12,812 nucleotides of DNA, taken from positions 1 through 12,812 of the forward strand of contig JBIOVQ010000150.1 of the NCBI GenBank assembly GCA_044867805.1, read 5' to 3'. Made by a program: the position numbers and the translations under genes. Of this stretch, positions 1 through 6,794 are shown one piece after another (position 1 is the first letter of the stretch; each line of letters opens with the position of its first letter). The DNA comes from SG8-41 sp044867805. Its GTDB lineage: Bacteria > Pseudomonadota > Gammaproteobacteria > Burkholderiales > SG8-41. The notes beneath the pieces were generated by a model. That model was not told where the DNA came from, ran no database searches, and saw only the letters and a program-made list of their open reading frames with translations.

Positions 1-814
1 CCTGCGACACGATGCCGAATCCCGGGAGAATCATGATGTAGACCTCGGGATGGCCGAAGAACCAGAAGATGTGCTGGAACATCACCGGGTCGCCGCCGCC
101 CGCGGCATTGAAGAAGTGGGTGCCGAAATGGCGGTCGGTGAGCACCATGGTGACCGCGCCGGCGAGCACCGGCATCACCGCGATCAGGAGGTAGGCCGTG
201 ATCAGCCAGGTCCACACGAACAGCGGCATCTTCATCAGCGTCATCCCCGGGGCGCGCATGTTGAGGATGGTGGTGATGATGTTGATCGAGCCCATGATCG
301 AGGACGCGCCCATGATGTGCAGCGCGAAGATCGCGAGATCCATGCCCGGCCCCATCTGGGTGGACAGCGGGGCGTAGAGCGTCCAGCCCGCCGCGGTCGC
401 GCCGCCCGGCACGAAGAAGGAGGCGACCAGCAGCGTGGCGCCCACCGGCAGCAGCCAGAAGCTCCAGTTGTTCATGCGGGCGAACGCCATGTCGGGGGCG
501 CCGATCATCATGGGCACCTGCCAGTTGGCGAAGCCGACGAAGGCCGGCATGATCGCCCCGAACACCATGATCAGTCCGTGCATGGTGGTGAGCTCGTTGA
601 AGAACTCCGGCGCCCAGAACTGCAGGCCGGGTTGCAGCAGCTCGAGCCGGATGCCCATCGCGAGCAGCCCGCCGACGAAGAACATGGTCAGGGCGAACAC
701 CAGGTAGAGCGTGCCGATGTCCTTGTGGTTGGTCGTGGTCACCCAGCGCATGAACCCGCTGTAGTGGTGACCGTGCCCGTGATCGTGGCCGTTGTGCGTG
801 TGTGCCGCTTGCAT
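1..814 (-). CDS. ctaD: Cytochrome c oxidase subunit I (N-terminal part; gene runs off the left edge)
   Basis: This is the catalytic subunit of an aa3-type heme-copper oxidase in the inner membrane, which reduces O2 to water and pumps protons. The first 271 residues are present. My own translation of the minus strand gives the conserved landmarks: TTNHKDIGTLY near residue 27, the low-spin heme a ligand His79 in TTMHG, the PDMAF...RMNN D-channel region at about residue 107, and GHPEVY at 254-259, which carries the CuB ligand His255, the channel Glu257 and the cross-linked Tyr259. These residues point to an A-type oxidase. The N-terminus is histidine-rich, with seven His among the first 17 residues. 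The ATG follows GGAGAA at 6 nt spacing and lies 29 bp after coxB, so the two are co-transcribed. The conserved FPRMNN reads FARMNN here, a minor change. The C-terminal half, including the remaining heme and CuB ligands, lies outside the window. Confidence 0.96.
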   Translation of the reverse strand, partial: MQAAHTHNGHDHGHGHHYSGFMRWVTTTNHKDIGTLYLVFALTMFFVGGLLAMGIRLELLQPGLQFWAPEFFNELTTMHGLIMVFGAIMPAFVGFANWQVPMMIGAPDMAFARMNNWSFWLLPVGATLLVASFFVPGGATAAGWTLYAPLSTQMGPGMDLAIFALHIMGASSIMGSINIITTILNMRAPGMTLMKMPLFVWTWLITAYLLIAVMPVLAGAVTMVLTDRHFGTHFFNAAGGGDPVMFQHIFWFFGHPEVYIMILPGFGIVSQ

Positions 815-843
815 GACGTTCTCCAGATGCCTTGAGTGGATGC

Positions 844-1968
844 TTACTTCCGCAGCGCCTTGACGTCGGCCGGAGTGACCGCGTCGCCGACCTTGTTCTT
901 CCAGTTGTTGCGCGTATAGGTGATCACCGCCGCGAGGTCCGCGTCGGAGAGGTGCTTGAACGAAACCATCGCCGTCGGCTTGCCGTCCTTGACGACGCCG
1001 TTGAGCAGCACCTGGATCTGGCCCTCTTTCGGCCCGTTCACGATCTTCGACCCGGACAGCGCCGGGAACGTCCCCGGCACGCCCATGCCGGTCGCCTGGT
1101 GACAAGCCACGCAGTTGCCGGCGTAGATCTTCGCTCCGTGGGCCTTCAGCTCGTCGGCCGTCCAGGCCCTGGTGGAGGCAACCGCCGCGGACGCCATCAC
1201 CTTCTTCCGCTCAGCCACCCACGCCGCGTACTTCTCCGGCTCGACCGCCTCGACCACGATGGGCATGAAGCCGTGGTCCTTGCCGCACAGTTCGGCGCAC
1301 TGCCCGCGATACGTTCCCGGCTTGTCGGCCGTGAACCAGGTGTCGCGCACGAAGCCGGGAATCGCGTCCTGCTTGATGCCGAGCGCGGGCACCCACCAGG
1401 CATGGATCACGTCGTTGGCGGTGGTGATGATGCGCACTTTCTTGCCCACCGGGACGACCACCGGGTGGTCCACTTCCACCAGGTAGTGCTCGCCCTTGGG
1501 GGCCTTGTTCTCGATCTGCTCGCGCGGAGTCGCGAGCGAGCTGTAAAAGCTGATGCCTTCCTGCAGGTAATCGTAGCCCCACTTCCACTGGTAGCCGGTG
1601 GCCTTGATGGTGATGTCGGCGCCGGAGGTGTCCTTCATGGAGATGATGGTCTTGGTCGCCGGCCACGCCATGCCGATCAGGATGAAGAAGGGGATGATGG
1701 TCCAGATGATCTCGACGGTGGTGTTCTCGTGGAACTGCTGCGCCTCGTGGCCGACCGACTTGCGGTGCATCACGATGGCGTAGGTCATGGCGCCGAATAC
1801 CACGACGAAGATGCCGACGATGATCCACATGATCAGCGTGTGCAGATCGTAGATCTCGCGCGCGATGATCGACTGGGGCTCGGGCAGGTTGTACTGGTTG
1901 GCCAGAACCGCGCCGGCGGTGAGCCAGGCCGCCGCGGCGGCGATCGATCGTAACCCCTTGCTGATCAT
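844..1968 (-). CDS. coxB: Cytochrome c oxidase subunit II with fused C-terminal cytochrome c domain
   Basis: This subunit accepts electrons from cytochrome c and passes them through the binuclear CuA centre to subunit I. It has 374 residues: a signal peptide (about 1-23), two transmembrane segments (about 45-66 and 87-104), and a periplasmic cupredoxin domain with His189, Cys224, Glu226, Cys228, His232 and Met235 in the CuA pattern. A cytochrome c domain follows: the heme-binding CVACH at 286-290 and a likely axial Met334. The fusion makes this a caac-type (caa3-like) subunit II, longer than the roughly 250-300 residues of unfused forms. The domain could carry electrons directly into CuA. The ATG at 1968 is chosen because GAGGGAAG lies just upstream and the signal peptide starts there. 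The gene sits between the DUF2244 gene and ctaD in the same direction, as in other proteobacterial cox operons. Confidence 0.97.
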   Translation of the reverse strand: MISKGLRSIAAAAAWLTAGAVLANQYNLPEPQSIIAREIYDLHTLIMWIIVGIFVVVFGAMTYAIVMHRKSVGHEAQQFHENTTVEIIWTIIPFFILIGMAWPATKTIISMKDTSGADITIKATGYQWKWGYDYLQEGISFYSSLATPREQIENKAPKGEHYLVEVDHPVVVPVGKKVRIITTANDVIHAWWVPALGIKQDAIPGFVRDTWFTADKPGTYRGQCAELCGKDHGFMPIVVEAVEPEKYAAWVAERKKVMASAAVASTRAWTADELKAHGAKIYAGNCVACHQATGMGVPGTFPALSGSKIVNGPKEGQIQVLLNGVVKDGKPTAMVSFKHLSDADLAAVITYTRNNWKNKVGDAVTPADVKALRK

Positions 1969-2025
1969 GCTTCCCTCACCCCTGTAACCCGGTTGTGATC
2001 CTTGTCGCGTCCGCAGCCGCTGCGC

Positions 2026-2502
2026 TCAACTCGCCACGCGGAGGCGGCGCCTGAGCGCGCGCGCCAGATCCAGGCGTTGCTCGTCGTTCAGGTAGCGGCC
2101 GATCTCCAGCTCCCGGCCGTGCGAGCGCAGCGCGAGCCGGCTGCCGTCCCCGTTCGCCACCACCTGCGCCCAGTGGCGATTGAATGTGCCGCGGCGCAGG
2201 CTGCCCGCGCTGGTCCACTCTACCTTCACCGTGTCGCCGTCGATCTCGATCTGCTCGTAATCCGCCGCGTGGCGCTCCATGTAGCGGAACGCGAAAAACA
2301 GCACGAGCATCTCGAGCCCGGCGAACGGCAGGATCAGCCACGCCCCGAAAGTCGCAAAGGCGGCGGCGATGCCGATCGAGACGATGAAGATCAGCGCAAA
2401 AGCGACCAGCCGGCCGGTCGAGCTGAGCGAGTTGTTGCGCCGGGCGACCCGCTTGAACTCGGTCGCGTGCGCCGTCTCGCTGCGTTCCGTTCCTGCGATC
2501 AT
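2026..2502 (-). CDS. DUF2244 family membrane protein
   Basis: A 158-residue protein of the DUF2244 family, whose function is not known. It shows the RRNNSLSSTGR motif near residue 21, two transmembrane segments (about 32-49 and 52-72), the FGAWLILPFAGLE stretch typical of the family, and a soluble C-terminal part with an IEIDGDTVKVE strand. It lies 57 bp upstream of coxB in the same direction, and DUF2244 genes are often found beside cox genes in proteobacteria, so a role in oxidase assembly or in the envelope is a reasonable guess but unproven. The frame stays open up to an ATG at 2757, but that extension crosses the inverted hairpin repeats at 2511-2717 and matches nothing I know of the family. 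ATG 2502 gives the usual length. No clear ribosome binding site precedes it, so a TTG slightly upstream is possible. Confidence 0.85.
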   Translation of the reverse strand: MIAGTERSETAHATEFKRVARRNNSLSSTGRLVAFALIFIVSIGIAAAFATFGAWLILPFAGLEMLVLFFAFRYMERHAADYEQIEIDGDTVKVEWTSAGSLRRGTFNRHWAQVVANGDGSRLALRSHGRELEIGRYLNDEQRLDLARALRRRLRVAS

Positions 2503-2510
2503 CTTGGGCA

Positions 2511-2717
2511 AGGAGTTTGTCGGATTTCGGCCCGACAAACTCCTGAGGCAAAACCGCCTGCCAAAAAACAGCAGAATACCCCTTGGAAATTCAAGCGCGA
2601 CCGTACGTTTGTCCCTGATCGCAGGCCAAGAAGCGTATTTGCGGTGAATCTCATTGAAAAATCGCAGGCGGTTTTGCTGCCAGCGGCCTGTCGGATTTCG
2701 AGCCCGACAGGCCGCTG
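2511..2717. repeat. REPIN-like pair of inverted hairpin repeats
   Basis: Two hairpins share the core TGTCGGATTTCG...CCCGACA. Hairpin 1 has perfect 13-bp arms at 2511-2523 and 2532-2544 with an 8-nt loop. Hairpin 2 has perfect 14-bp arms at 2681-2694 and 2704-2717 with a 9-nt loop. A further block, GGCAAAACCGCCTGC just right of hairpin 1, reappears reverse-complemented as GCAGGCGGTTTTGCT just left of hairpin 2. The whole is therefore two REP-like units facing each other around roughly 100 bp, the layout called REPIN or BIME in other bacteria. It fills the space between the biotin and cox operons. No transposase is nearby, as expected for a non-autonomous element moved by a RAYT-type enzyme encoded elsewhere. 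Confidence 0.75.
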
Positions 2718-2731
2718 CGTCGAGCGGGTCG

Positions 2732-2761
2732 AATGTATCACATGGCCCGGTGGCCAAGCAA
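2732..2761 (-). promoter_or_regulatory. Possible promoter for the DUF2244-coxB-ctaD operon
   Basis: Reading the minus strand, TTGCTT (2761-2756) and TACATT (2737-2732) are separated by 18 nt, a weak sigma70-like pair. It lies in the only long non-coding gap ahead of the cox operon, between the end of bioD and the REPIN-like repeats. A transcript starting here would carry both hairpins in its leader. The match is poor and could be chance. Confidence 0.22.
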
Positions 2762-2773
2762 CCAACTTACCCA

Positions 2774-3571
2774 TTAAAACGGACGCTTACGCGCCGTTTT
2801 GATCGCTCGCGTTCGAACGGACCGGGTCTGGCCGTTCAACGCTCGCACTGATGCTGATCCCGTCGCTTTGGGCTCGACAAACTTCATCAAGGATGCGAGG
2901 TCCAGTTGCGACGCGACCGCGTGCGAGTCGGGAATTGCGGCGTGGGCAATGCGAGCGAGAAGCGGTGCGGGAATGCATTGCTCGAGCGCTTGCACGTTCT
3001 CGGCCGCGGCCACCATTTCCGGATCGATGTGGTTGGCGACCCAGCCGGCGAGCTTCAGACCACGGGCGGTGATGACCTCTGTGGTCAACAACGCATGGTT
3101 GAGGCACCCGAGCCGCATGCCCACCACCAGCACGACGGGCAACGCGAGACGCGTGGCGAGCTGCGTGGTGTCGACATCAGGGCCGAGCGGCACGTTGAAT
3201 CCTCCGATCCCCTCCACCACGACCACTTGCGTGCGCGCGGCGAGCGCGTGAAAGGCCCGCTCGATGCGCTTGAGCTCGATGCGTACGCCTGCCTGCTGCG
3301 CGGCGATGTGCGGCGCGATGGGCGGAGCAAAGCCATAGGGATTCACTTCCTCGCGCGGCGCGGCGACGTTGGCGGCGGCGACGAGCTGCTCGACATCGCC
3401 GGCTGCGCCCGGTGTCACGCCGCTCGCCACCGGCTTCATGCCTGCAGCCGTCATGCCCCGCGCAGCGAAGGCTCGGAGCAGGCTGCACGCGACCAGCGTC
3501 TTGCCGACGCCGGTGTCGGTGCCGGTCACGAAGAAACCGTGATTGGTGATTGGTGATTGGTGATTGGACAA
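2774..3571 (-). CDS. bioD: ATP-dependent dethiobiotin synthetase
   Basis: BioD carboxylates 7,8-diaminopelargonate with CO2 and ATP to form dethiobiotin in the cytoplasm. The 265-residue frame shows the P-loop GTDTGVGKT (17-25), the substrate lysine region KPVASG (Lys46), VEGIGGFNVPLG (119-130, with the family acidic residue Glu120), MRLGCLNHALL (152-162) and GWVAN (176-180). The start must be the TTG at 3571: no other start precedes the first beta-strand, and AGAGG lies 8 nt upstream. It begins 10 nt after the bioC stop. Two oddities stand out. Residues 2-11 are encoded by a TGATTGG tandem array rather than by normal family sequence. The C-terminus runs about 35 residues past the usual end (about 229-265), as a basic, low-complexity tail. 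It is the last gene of the biotin operon. Confidence 0.94.
   Translation of the reverse strand: MSNHQSPITNHGFFVTGTDTGVGKTLVACSLLRAFAARGMTAAGMKPVASGVTPGAAGDVEQLVAAANVAAPREEVNPYGFAPPIAPHIAAQQAGVRIELKRIERAFHALAARTQVVVVEGIGGFNVPLGPDVDTTQLATRLALPVVLVVGMRLGCLNHALLTTEVITARGLKLAGWVANHIDPEMVAAAENVQALEQCIPAPLLARIAHAAIPDSHAVASQLDLASLMKFVEPKATGSASVRALNGQTRSVRTRAIKTARKRPF
2776..2800. terminator. Possible terminator hairpin at the end of the biotin operon
   Basis: The 7-bp arms AAAACGG (2776-2782) and CCGTTTT (2794-2800) enclose an 11-nt loop. On the minus strand the hairpin ends in a run of four T. The bioD stop codon TAA overlaps its distal edge. The stem is short and the T-run modest, so this is only a plausible rho-independent signal at the operon end. 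A second small hairpin (GAACGG 2815-2820 with CCGTTC 2832-2837) lies inside the bioD tail. Confidence 0.35.
3540..3567. repeat. Heptamer tandem array TGATTGG x4 in the 5' end of bioD
   Basis: Four exact copies of TGATTGG lie end to end. Read on the minus strand (CCAATCA) they encode BioD residues 2-11 immediately after the TTG start. Because 7 is not a multiple of 3, gain or loss of one unit would put the start codon out of frame with the P-loop domain. Confidence 0.95.
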
Positions 3572-3581
3572 CGCACTGCCT

Positions 3582-4463
3582 CTAGCCGTGATGCGGTTTG
3601 ATGTCGATCACCGGATGCCCGGTAGCGCTCACTCTCGGGGTGGGCTTCCAAGCGTGGCCGTAAACCACCTCGAAGGTCGCGGGCAGCTTGCCGTCGCGGC
3701 GCGCGGCTTCGTAGTTCTGCGCCACTTGCGTCAGCAGCACGCGGCCGCCGAGGGCGGGACGCCGGCCGAGGGTCAAGTTGTGCGCGCCCATCGCCTTGAG
3801 ATCGCGCATCAGCGCCTGGACGTCGGCGTAAGTCAGCGTCACGTGCTCCATGTCCATTACGGGGTCGGCATAGCCGGCCGTGACCATCATGTCGCCGAGG
3901 TCGTGCATGTCGATGAAGCGGTGCACGTGGGTGTGGCCGTCCACGCCCTGCCAGGCCGCGCGCAGCTCCTTCAGCGTGTCCGGGCCGAAGCTGCTGAACA
4001 TCAGCAAGCCGCCGGGCGCGAGCACCCGGTGCATCTCGGCGAAGGTCCGCCGCGGGTCATGCGTCCATTGCAGCGCCAGGTTGGACCAGATCATTCCGGC
4101 GGCCCCCGCCGCAAAGGGCAGCTGCTCCATGTCCCCGCACAGCGCGGACAACCGCGGTCCGCCCCGCTCGAACAGGCTGCGCCACCAGCGGCGCCGCGCG
4201 CGCGCGCGCCGCGCCATCGCCAGCGCCAGGTCGAGCGCGACGACGCGCGCCCGCGGGTGCCGCGCTAGCAGCCCGGCGAGCGCATTGCCGGTGCCGCTGC
4301 CGGCGTCGAGGATCACCGCCGGATCGAGCTTGATGTAATCGAGCCGCGCCAGCATGCGCCGGCATACTTCGTTCTGCAGGACGGCCGCGGCGTCGTAGGT
4401 AGCGGCGGCCTGCTCGAACGAGCGCCGCACCAGGCGCTTGTCGAGCGCGAGGCTGTCACTCAC
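3582..4463 (-). CDS. bioC: Malonyl-[acyl-carrier protein] O-methyltransferase
   Basis: BioC uses S-adenosylmethionine to methylate the free carboxyl of malonyl-ACP. The fatty-acid enzymes can then elongate it to pimeloyl-ACP methyl ester, the pimelate precursor of biotin. The 293-residue product has the class I methyltransferase fold: motif I LDAGSGTG (52-59), the acidic residue Asp78 in VVALDLA, GDMEQLPF (110-117), SNLALQW (127-133), a BioC hallmark, and RVLAPGGLLMFSSFG (146-160). The frame is open to 4553, but GTG 4463 is the better start: GGGAG lies 7 nt upstream and the protein then begins at the usual place. It overlaps the end of bioH by 8 nt, so translation is probably coupled. An arginine-rich stretch (85-92) follows motif II and looks like ordinary lineage variation. 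Confidence 0.95.
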   Translation of the reverse strand: MSDSLALDKRLVRRSFEQAAATYDAAAVLQNEVCRRMLARLDYIKLDPAVILDAGSGTGNALAGLLARHPRARVVALDLALAMARRARARRRWWRSLFERGGPRLSALCGDMEQLPFAAGAAGMIWSNLALQWTHDPRRTFAEMHRVLAPGGLLMFSSFGPDTLKELRAAWQGVDGHTHVHRFIDMHDLGDMMVTAGYADPVMDMEHVTLTYADVQALMRDLKAMGAHNLTLGRRPALGGRVLLTQVAQNYEAARRDGKLPATFEVVYGHAWKPTPRVSATGHPVIDIKPHHG

Positions 4464-5193
4464 CGAAGAACTCCCGCAGCGCGCGCGCCACGCGGCCGGG
4501 TTGGGACAGGAACGGCGCATGCGCGCAGGTGCGCAGCAGCGCAAAACGCGCATCGGGCAGCGCCGCGGCGAGCCGGCGTCCGGCCGCCGGCGGCACGATG
4601 CGGTCGCGCGCGCCGTGCAGCACGAGCGCCGGCTGCCTCACCCGCGACAGCTCGCGTCGCAGGTCGGCATGCGCCAGGACGCGAAGCCCCGCGGAGAGCG
4701 CGCCGTCGGTTGCACTGCCTTCGACGAGTCGCCCCAGCAGCCCAGCGAATCGATTCGTTCGCGCGTCGCCCCTGGCCTGAGCCGCGGCAAACCGCGCGAG
4801 CGTCCCGGCGCGGTCGGACTCCAGCCGCTGCCCGAACTCGCGCAGCACCGCAGGGGCCGTTGCGCACGGCCAGCCCGGCCGGCTCATGAAGCAGGGGGTG
4901 GTCCCGATCAGCGCCAGGCGTTCGACCTGGTACGGCGCGCGCCGCGCCCAGGCGAGCGCGACTTCGCCCCCGAGCGACCAGCCGGCGACCCGGCACCGCC
5001 GCGGCGCTCTCCGCGCGACGGCATCGGCCAGCGCCTGCAGCGTGTACGGCGCGCAGGCCGGGGTCGCGCCATAGCCGGGGAGATCGGGCGCGTGCACGCG
5101 AAAGCGCGGCGCCAGCCGCGTCGCCAGCTCGTCCCAGACGCGGGCAGAGCAGCCCCAGCCGTGGAGCAGCACGATATCGAGCGCTTTCTTCAT
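4456..5193 (-). CDS. bioH: Pimeloyl-ACP methyl ester carboxylesterase
   Basis: BioH removes the methyl group added by BioC once the chain has reached pimeloyl length, which ends further elongation. The protein is a 245-residue alpha/beta hydrolase: HGWGCSARVW oxyanion-hole region (11-20), nucleophile elbow GWSLGG with Ser73, Asp197 in GARDRIVP and His225 in CAHAPFLS. These fit the Ser-Asp-His triad of E. coli BioH at nearly the same spacing. There is no signal peptide, as expected for a cytoplasmic enzyme. The ATG at 5193 overlaps the bioF stop as ATGA, and no strong ribosome binding site is visible, so translational coupling to bioF is likely. The 3' end overlaps bioC by 8 nt. Having bioH inside the operon, rather than elsewhere as in E. 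coli, matches the Pseudomonas-type bioB-F-H-C-D order. Confidence 0.94.
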   Translation of the reverse strand: MKKALDIVLLHGWGCSARVWDELATRLAPRFRVHAPDLPGYGATPACAPYTLQALADAVARRAPRRCRVAGWSLGGEVALAWARRAPYQVERLALIGTTPCFMSRPGWPCATAPAVLREFGQRLESDRAGTLARFAAAQARGDARTNRFAGLLGRLVEGSATDGALSAGLRVLAHADLRRELSRVRQPALVLHGARDRIVPPAAGRRLAAALPDARFALLRTCAHAPFLSQPGRVARALREFFGE

Positions 5194-6443
5194 TGCAGCG
5201 CTGCAGCGAGGCGCTCGACATCGGCGGCTTCGTGCGCAGCGGAGAGCGAGATGCGCAACCGTGCCGTTCCCCGCGGCACGGTCGGCGGCCGGATCGCCGG
5301 GACGAGCAGGCCCGCGCGGGCGAGATCCTCCGACACCGCGACGGCCTCGCCGGCGGCTCCAATCAGCAGCGGCTGTATCGCGGTCGAAGAAGGCGCGAGC
5401 CGCCAGCCTCGTTCCAATGCTCGTCTTCCGGTGCCGTCGCGGTCGGGAAGCTTTGGAGATCGGAGAGGGTCACTGGATCGGGGCCAGCGTCCGGGCTTGA
5501 GGCGCTCCTGCAGCAGCGCGATCAGTTGCCGCAGGCGCTGCCGCCGCGCATCGCCGTCGCGGATGAGGTCGAGGCTTTTCAGGAGGGCCACCGACAGCAG
5601 CGGCGGCGTCGCGGTAGTGTAGACGTAGGGACGCGCGCGCTGCACCAGCACCTCGATCGCGGTCGCGTCGCCCGCGGCAAAGGCGCCGAACACGCCCGCC
5701 GCCTTGCCCAGCGTCGCCATATAGATCACGCGCGGCGAGCGCGCGCCGAAATGCGCGAGCGTGCCCCGCCCCTGCGGTCCCAGCACGCCGAAGCCGTGCG
5801 CGTCGTCGAGCAGCAGCCACGCCCCGTGGCGCTCCGCCAGGGAGACGAGCGCCGGCACCGGCGCGATGTCCCCGTCCATGCTGAACACGGCATCGGTGAC
5901 GATGAGCTTGCGGCGCGCCCGCGAGGCGGACAGCAGGCGCTCCAGTGCCGCGAAGTCCAGGTGCGGATAACGCCTGAAATCGGCACGCGACAGCAGCGCG
6001 GCGTCGTTCAGCGATGCATGGTTCAGGCGGTCGGCGAATACCCCGTCGCCGCGCCCCACCAGGGCCGTCACGACGCCGATATTGGCCAGATAGCCGGCGG
6101 AAAACAGCAGGGCGCGCGGCAGGCCCACGAACGTCGCGAGGCGCTCTTCCAGCTCGCGATGCGCCGTCGTGTGGCCCGACAGCAGGTGCGAGGCGCCCGC
6201 GCCGACGCCGTGGCGCGCGGCGCCCTCGCGCGCCGCCTCGATCAGCTCCGGGTGGGCGGCGAGCCCGAGGTAGTCGTTGCTGCAGAAGGCGACATAGTCG
6301 CGACCGTCCAGCCGGACGCGCGCGCCCTGCGGGGACTCGAGCGTGCGCCGCGTGCGCTTGAGGTCGCGGGCCTCGAGCTCCTCAAGCTCGGCGCGCACTG
6401 CGGCGAATGTTGAATGTTGAATGTTGAATGTTGAATGAGTCAC
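5190..6443 (-). CDS. bioF: 8-amino-7-oxononanoate synthase
   Basis: BioF is a PLP enzyme that condenses pimeloyl-ACP with L-alanine, giving 8-amino-7-oxononanoate and CO2. The 417-residue frame contains SNDYLG (55-60), HLLSGHTTAH (86-95), TDAVFSMDGD (183-192), DDAHGFGVLG (213-222), the PLP lysine Lys247 in MATLGKAAG, and the C-terminal AIRPPTVPRGTARLR (373-387). It is longer than the usual 385-390 residues because of about 27 extra residues at 321-347, an in-frame insertion bounded by GCTGG direct repeats. The GTG at 6443 overlaps the stop of the upstream four-helix gene as GTGA. Residues 3-13 are encoded by a GAATGTT heptamer array, so the original N-terminus has probably been replaced; a GTG at Val16 is an alternative start but lacks a ribosome binding site. 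Confidence 0.94.
   Translation of the reverse strand: MTHSTFNIQHSTFAAVRAELEELEARDLKRTRRTLESPQGARVRLDGRDYVAFCSNDYLGLAAHPELIEAAREGAARHGVGAGASHLLSGHTTAHRELEERLATFVGLPRALLFSAGYLANIGVVTALVGRGDGVFADRLNHASLNDAALLSRADFRRYPHLDFAALERLLSASRARRKLIVTDAVFSMDGDIAPVPALVSLAERHGAWLLLDDAHGFGVLGPQGRGTLAHFGARSPRVIYMATLGKAAGVFGAFAAGDATAIEVLVQRARPYVYTTATPPLLSVALLKSLDLIRDGDARRQRLRQLIALLQERLKPGRWPRSSDPLRSPKLPDRDGTGRRALERGWRLAPSSTAIQPLLIGAAGEAVAVSEDLARAGLLVPAIRPPTVPRGTARLRISLSAAHEAADVERLAAALQ
5403..5488. repeat. 81-bp in-frame insertion inside bioF, bounded by 5-bp direct repeats
   Basis: CCAGC occurs at 5403-5407 and again at 5484-5488, exactly 81 bp apart. Removing one copy and the DNA between restores the normal BioF spacing (GRW-RLAPSSTAIQPLL). 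The insert is partly palindromic: CCAA...CTTCC pairs with GGAAG...TTGG. On the coding strand it encodes a Pro- and Arg-rich peptide including LPDRDGTGRRALERGW. The direct repeats could be a target-site duplication, although five bases also fits chance. Confidence 0.6.
6405..6437. repeat. Heptamer tandem array GAATGTT x4.7 (left arm of an inverted pair)
   Basis: Four exact GAATGTT units (6405-6432) and a five-base partial unit. Read on the minus strand they encode the start of BioF (THSTFNIQHSTF region). The same heptamer occurs in reverse complement at 6809-6829, on the other side of the four-helix-bundle gene. Confidence 0.95.
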
Positions 6444-6787
6444 CGCGAACTGCCGGCCGTCTTGACTATCGCGGTGAGCAAACGAATCAACTCCTCGACA
6501 TCCTTCAGCTCACTGCTGACATCAATACCATTCAGGCTCGATTCCTTGACCAATCGAAGCCAGTACCTTGTCTCGCGCGCTTCCTTTGATGCGATCGCCA
6601 TTTTGGCGACGAAATCCTTTCGACTTTGCCCCGCCTGGGCCTCCTCAGCTTGAGCGCCAATGCCCGTACCGGCTCTCAAGAGCTGATCCGATATGACGAA
6701 TTCGCGCTGCTCGCGAAGCTTGTTTGAAAGCTCGATGATGCGAAGTGCGAAATTGAAGCTCTTGGTAAGAATCGCGTTGTCCTGCAT
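6440..6787 (-). CDS. Four-helix-bundle protein (S23 / rRNA intervening-sequence family)
   Basis: A 115-residue, highly helical protein. Its SFNFALRIIEL start, the SDQLLRAGTGIGAQAEEAQAG core (33-53) and the FVAKMAIASKEARETRYWLRLV segment (59-80) match my memory of the four-helix-bundle family first met as ORFs inside 23S rRNA intervening sequences and related to the Avd accessory protein of diversity-generating retroelements. The cellular role of stand-alone members is unknown; some bind nucleic acid. It has no evident link to biotin synthesis and is not part of standard bio operons. It sits 45 bp after bioB, its stop overlaps the bioF start (GTGA), and inverted GAATGTT arrays flank it. It looks less GC-rich than the bio genes around it, which supports an inserted cassette. 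There is no clear ribosome binding site before ATG 6787. No reverse transcriptase or rRNA is nearby. Confidence 0.85.
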   Translation of the reverse strand: MQDNAILTKSFNFALRIIELSNKLREQREFVISDQLLRAGTGIGAQAEEAQAGQSRKDFVAKMAIASKEARETRYWLRLVKESSLNGIDVSSELKDVEELIRLLTAIVKTAGSSR

Positions 6788-6794
6788 CGCAGGC

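Noticed and set aside
50..1953. Long open frames on the plus strand opposite ctaD and coxB
   Set aside because: They are His/Arg/Asp-rich translations of the antisense strand of clear oxidase genes, an effect of high GC and third-position bias.
2503..2757. N-terminal extension of the DUF2244 protein to an ATG at 2757
   Set aside because: It would translate both REPIN-like hairpins and gives a length unlike the family.
3664..4210. Arg-rich insertion in BioC as a repeat insertion like those in bioB and bioF
   Set aside because: Arginine-rich sequence after motif II is common in GC-rich BioC proteins and shows no flanking repeat.
4464..4553. Longer bioC starting at 4553
   Set aside because: It would overlap bioH by nearly 100 bp; GTG 4463 has a good ribosome binding site and the normal N-terminus.
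5193..6413. A 406-residue plus-strand frame opposite bioF
   Set aside because: Arg/Gln-rich composition, no recognisable motif, fully antisense to a conserved enzyme.
6440..6787. Diversity-generating retroelement, suggested by the Avd-like protein
   Set aside because: No reverse transcriptase, template repeat or variable repeat is visible in the window.
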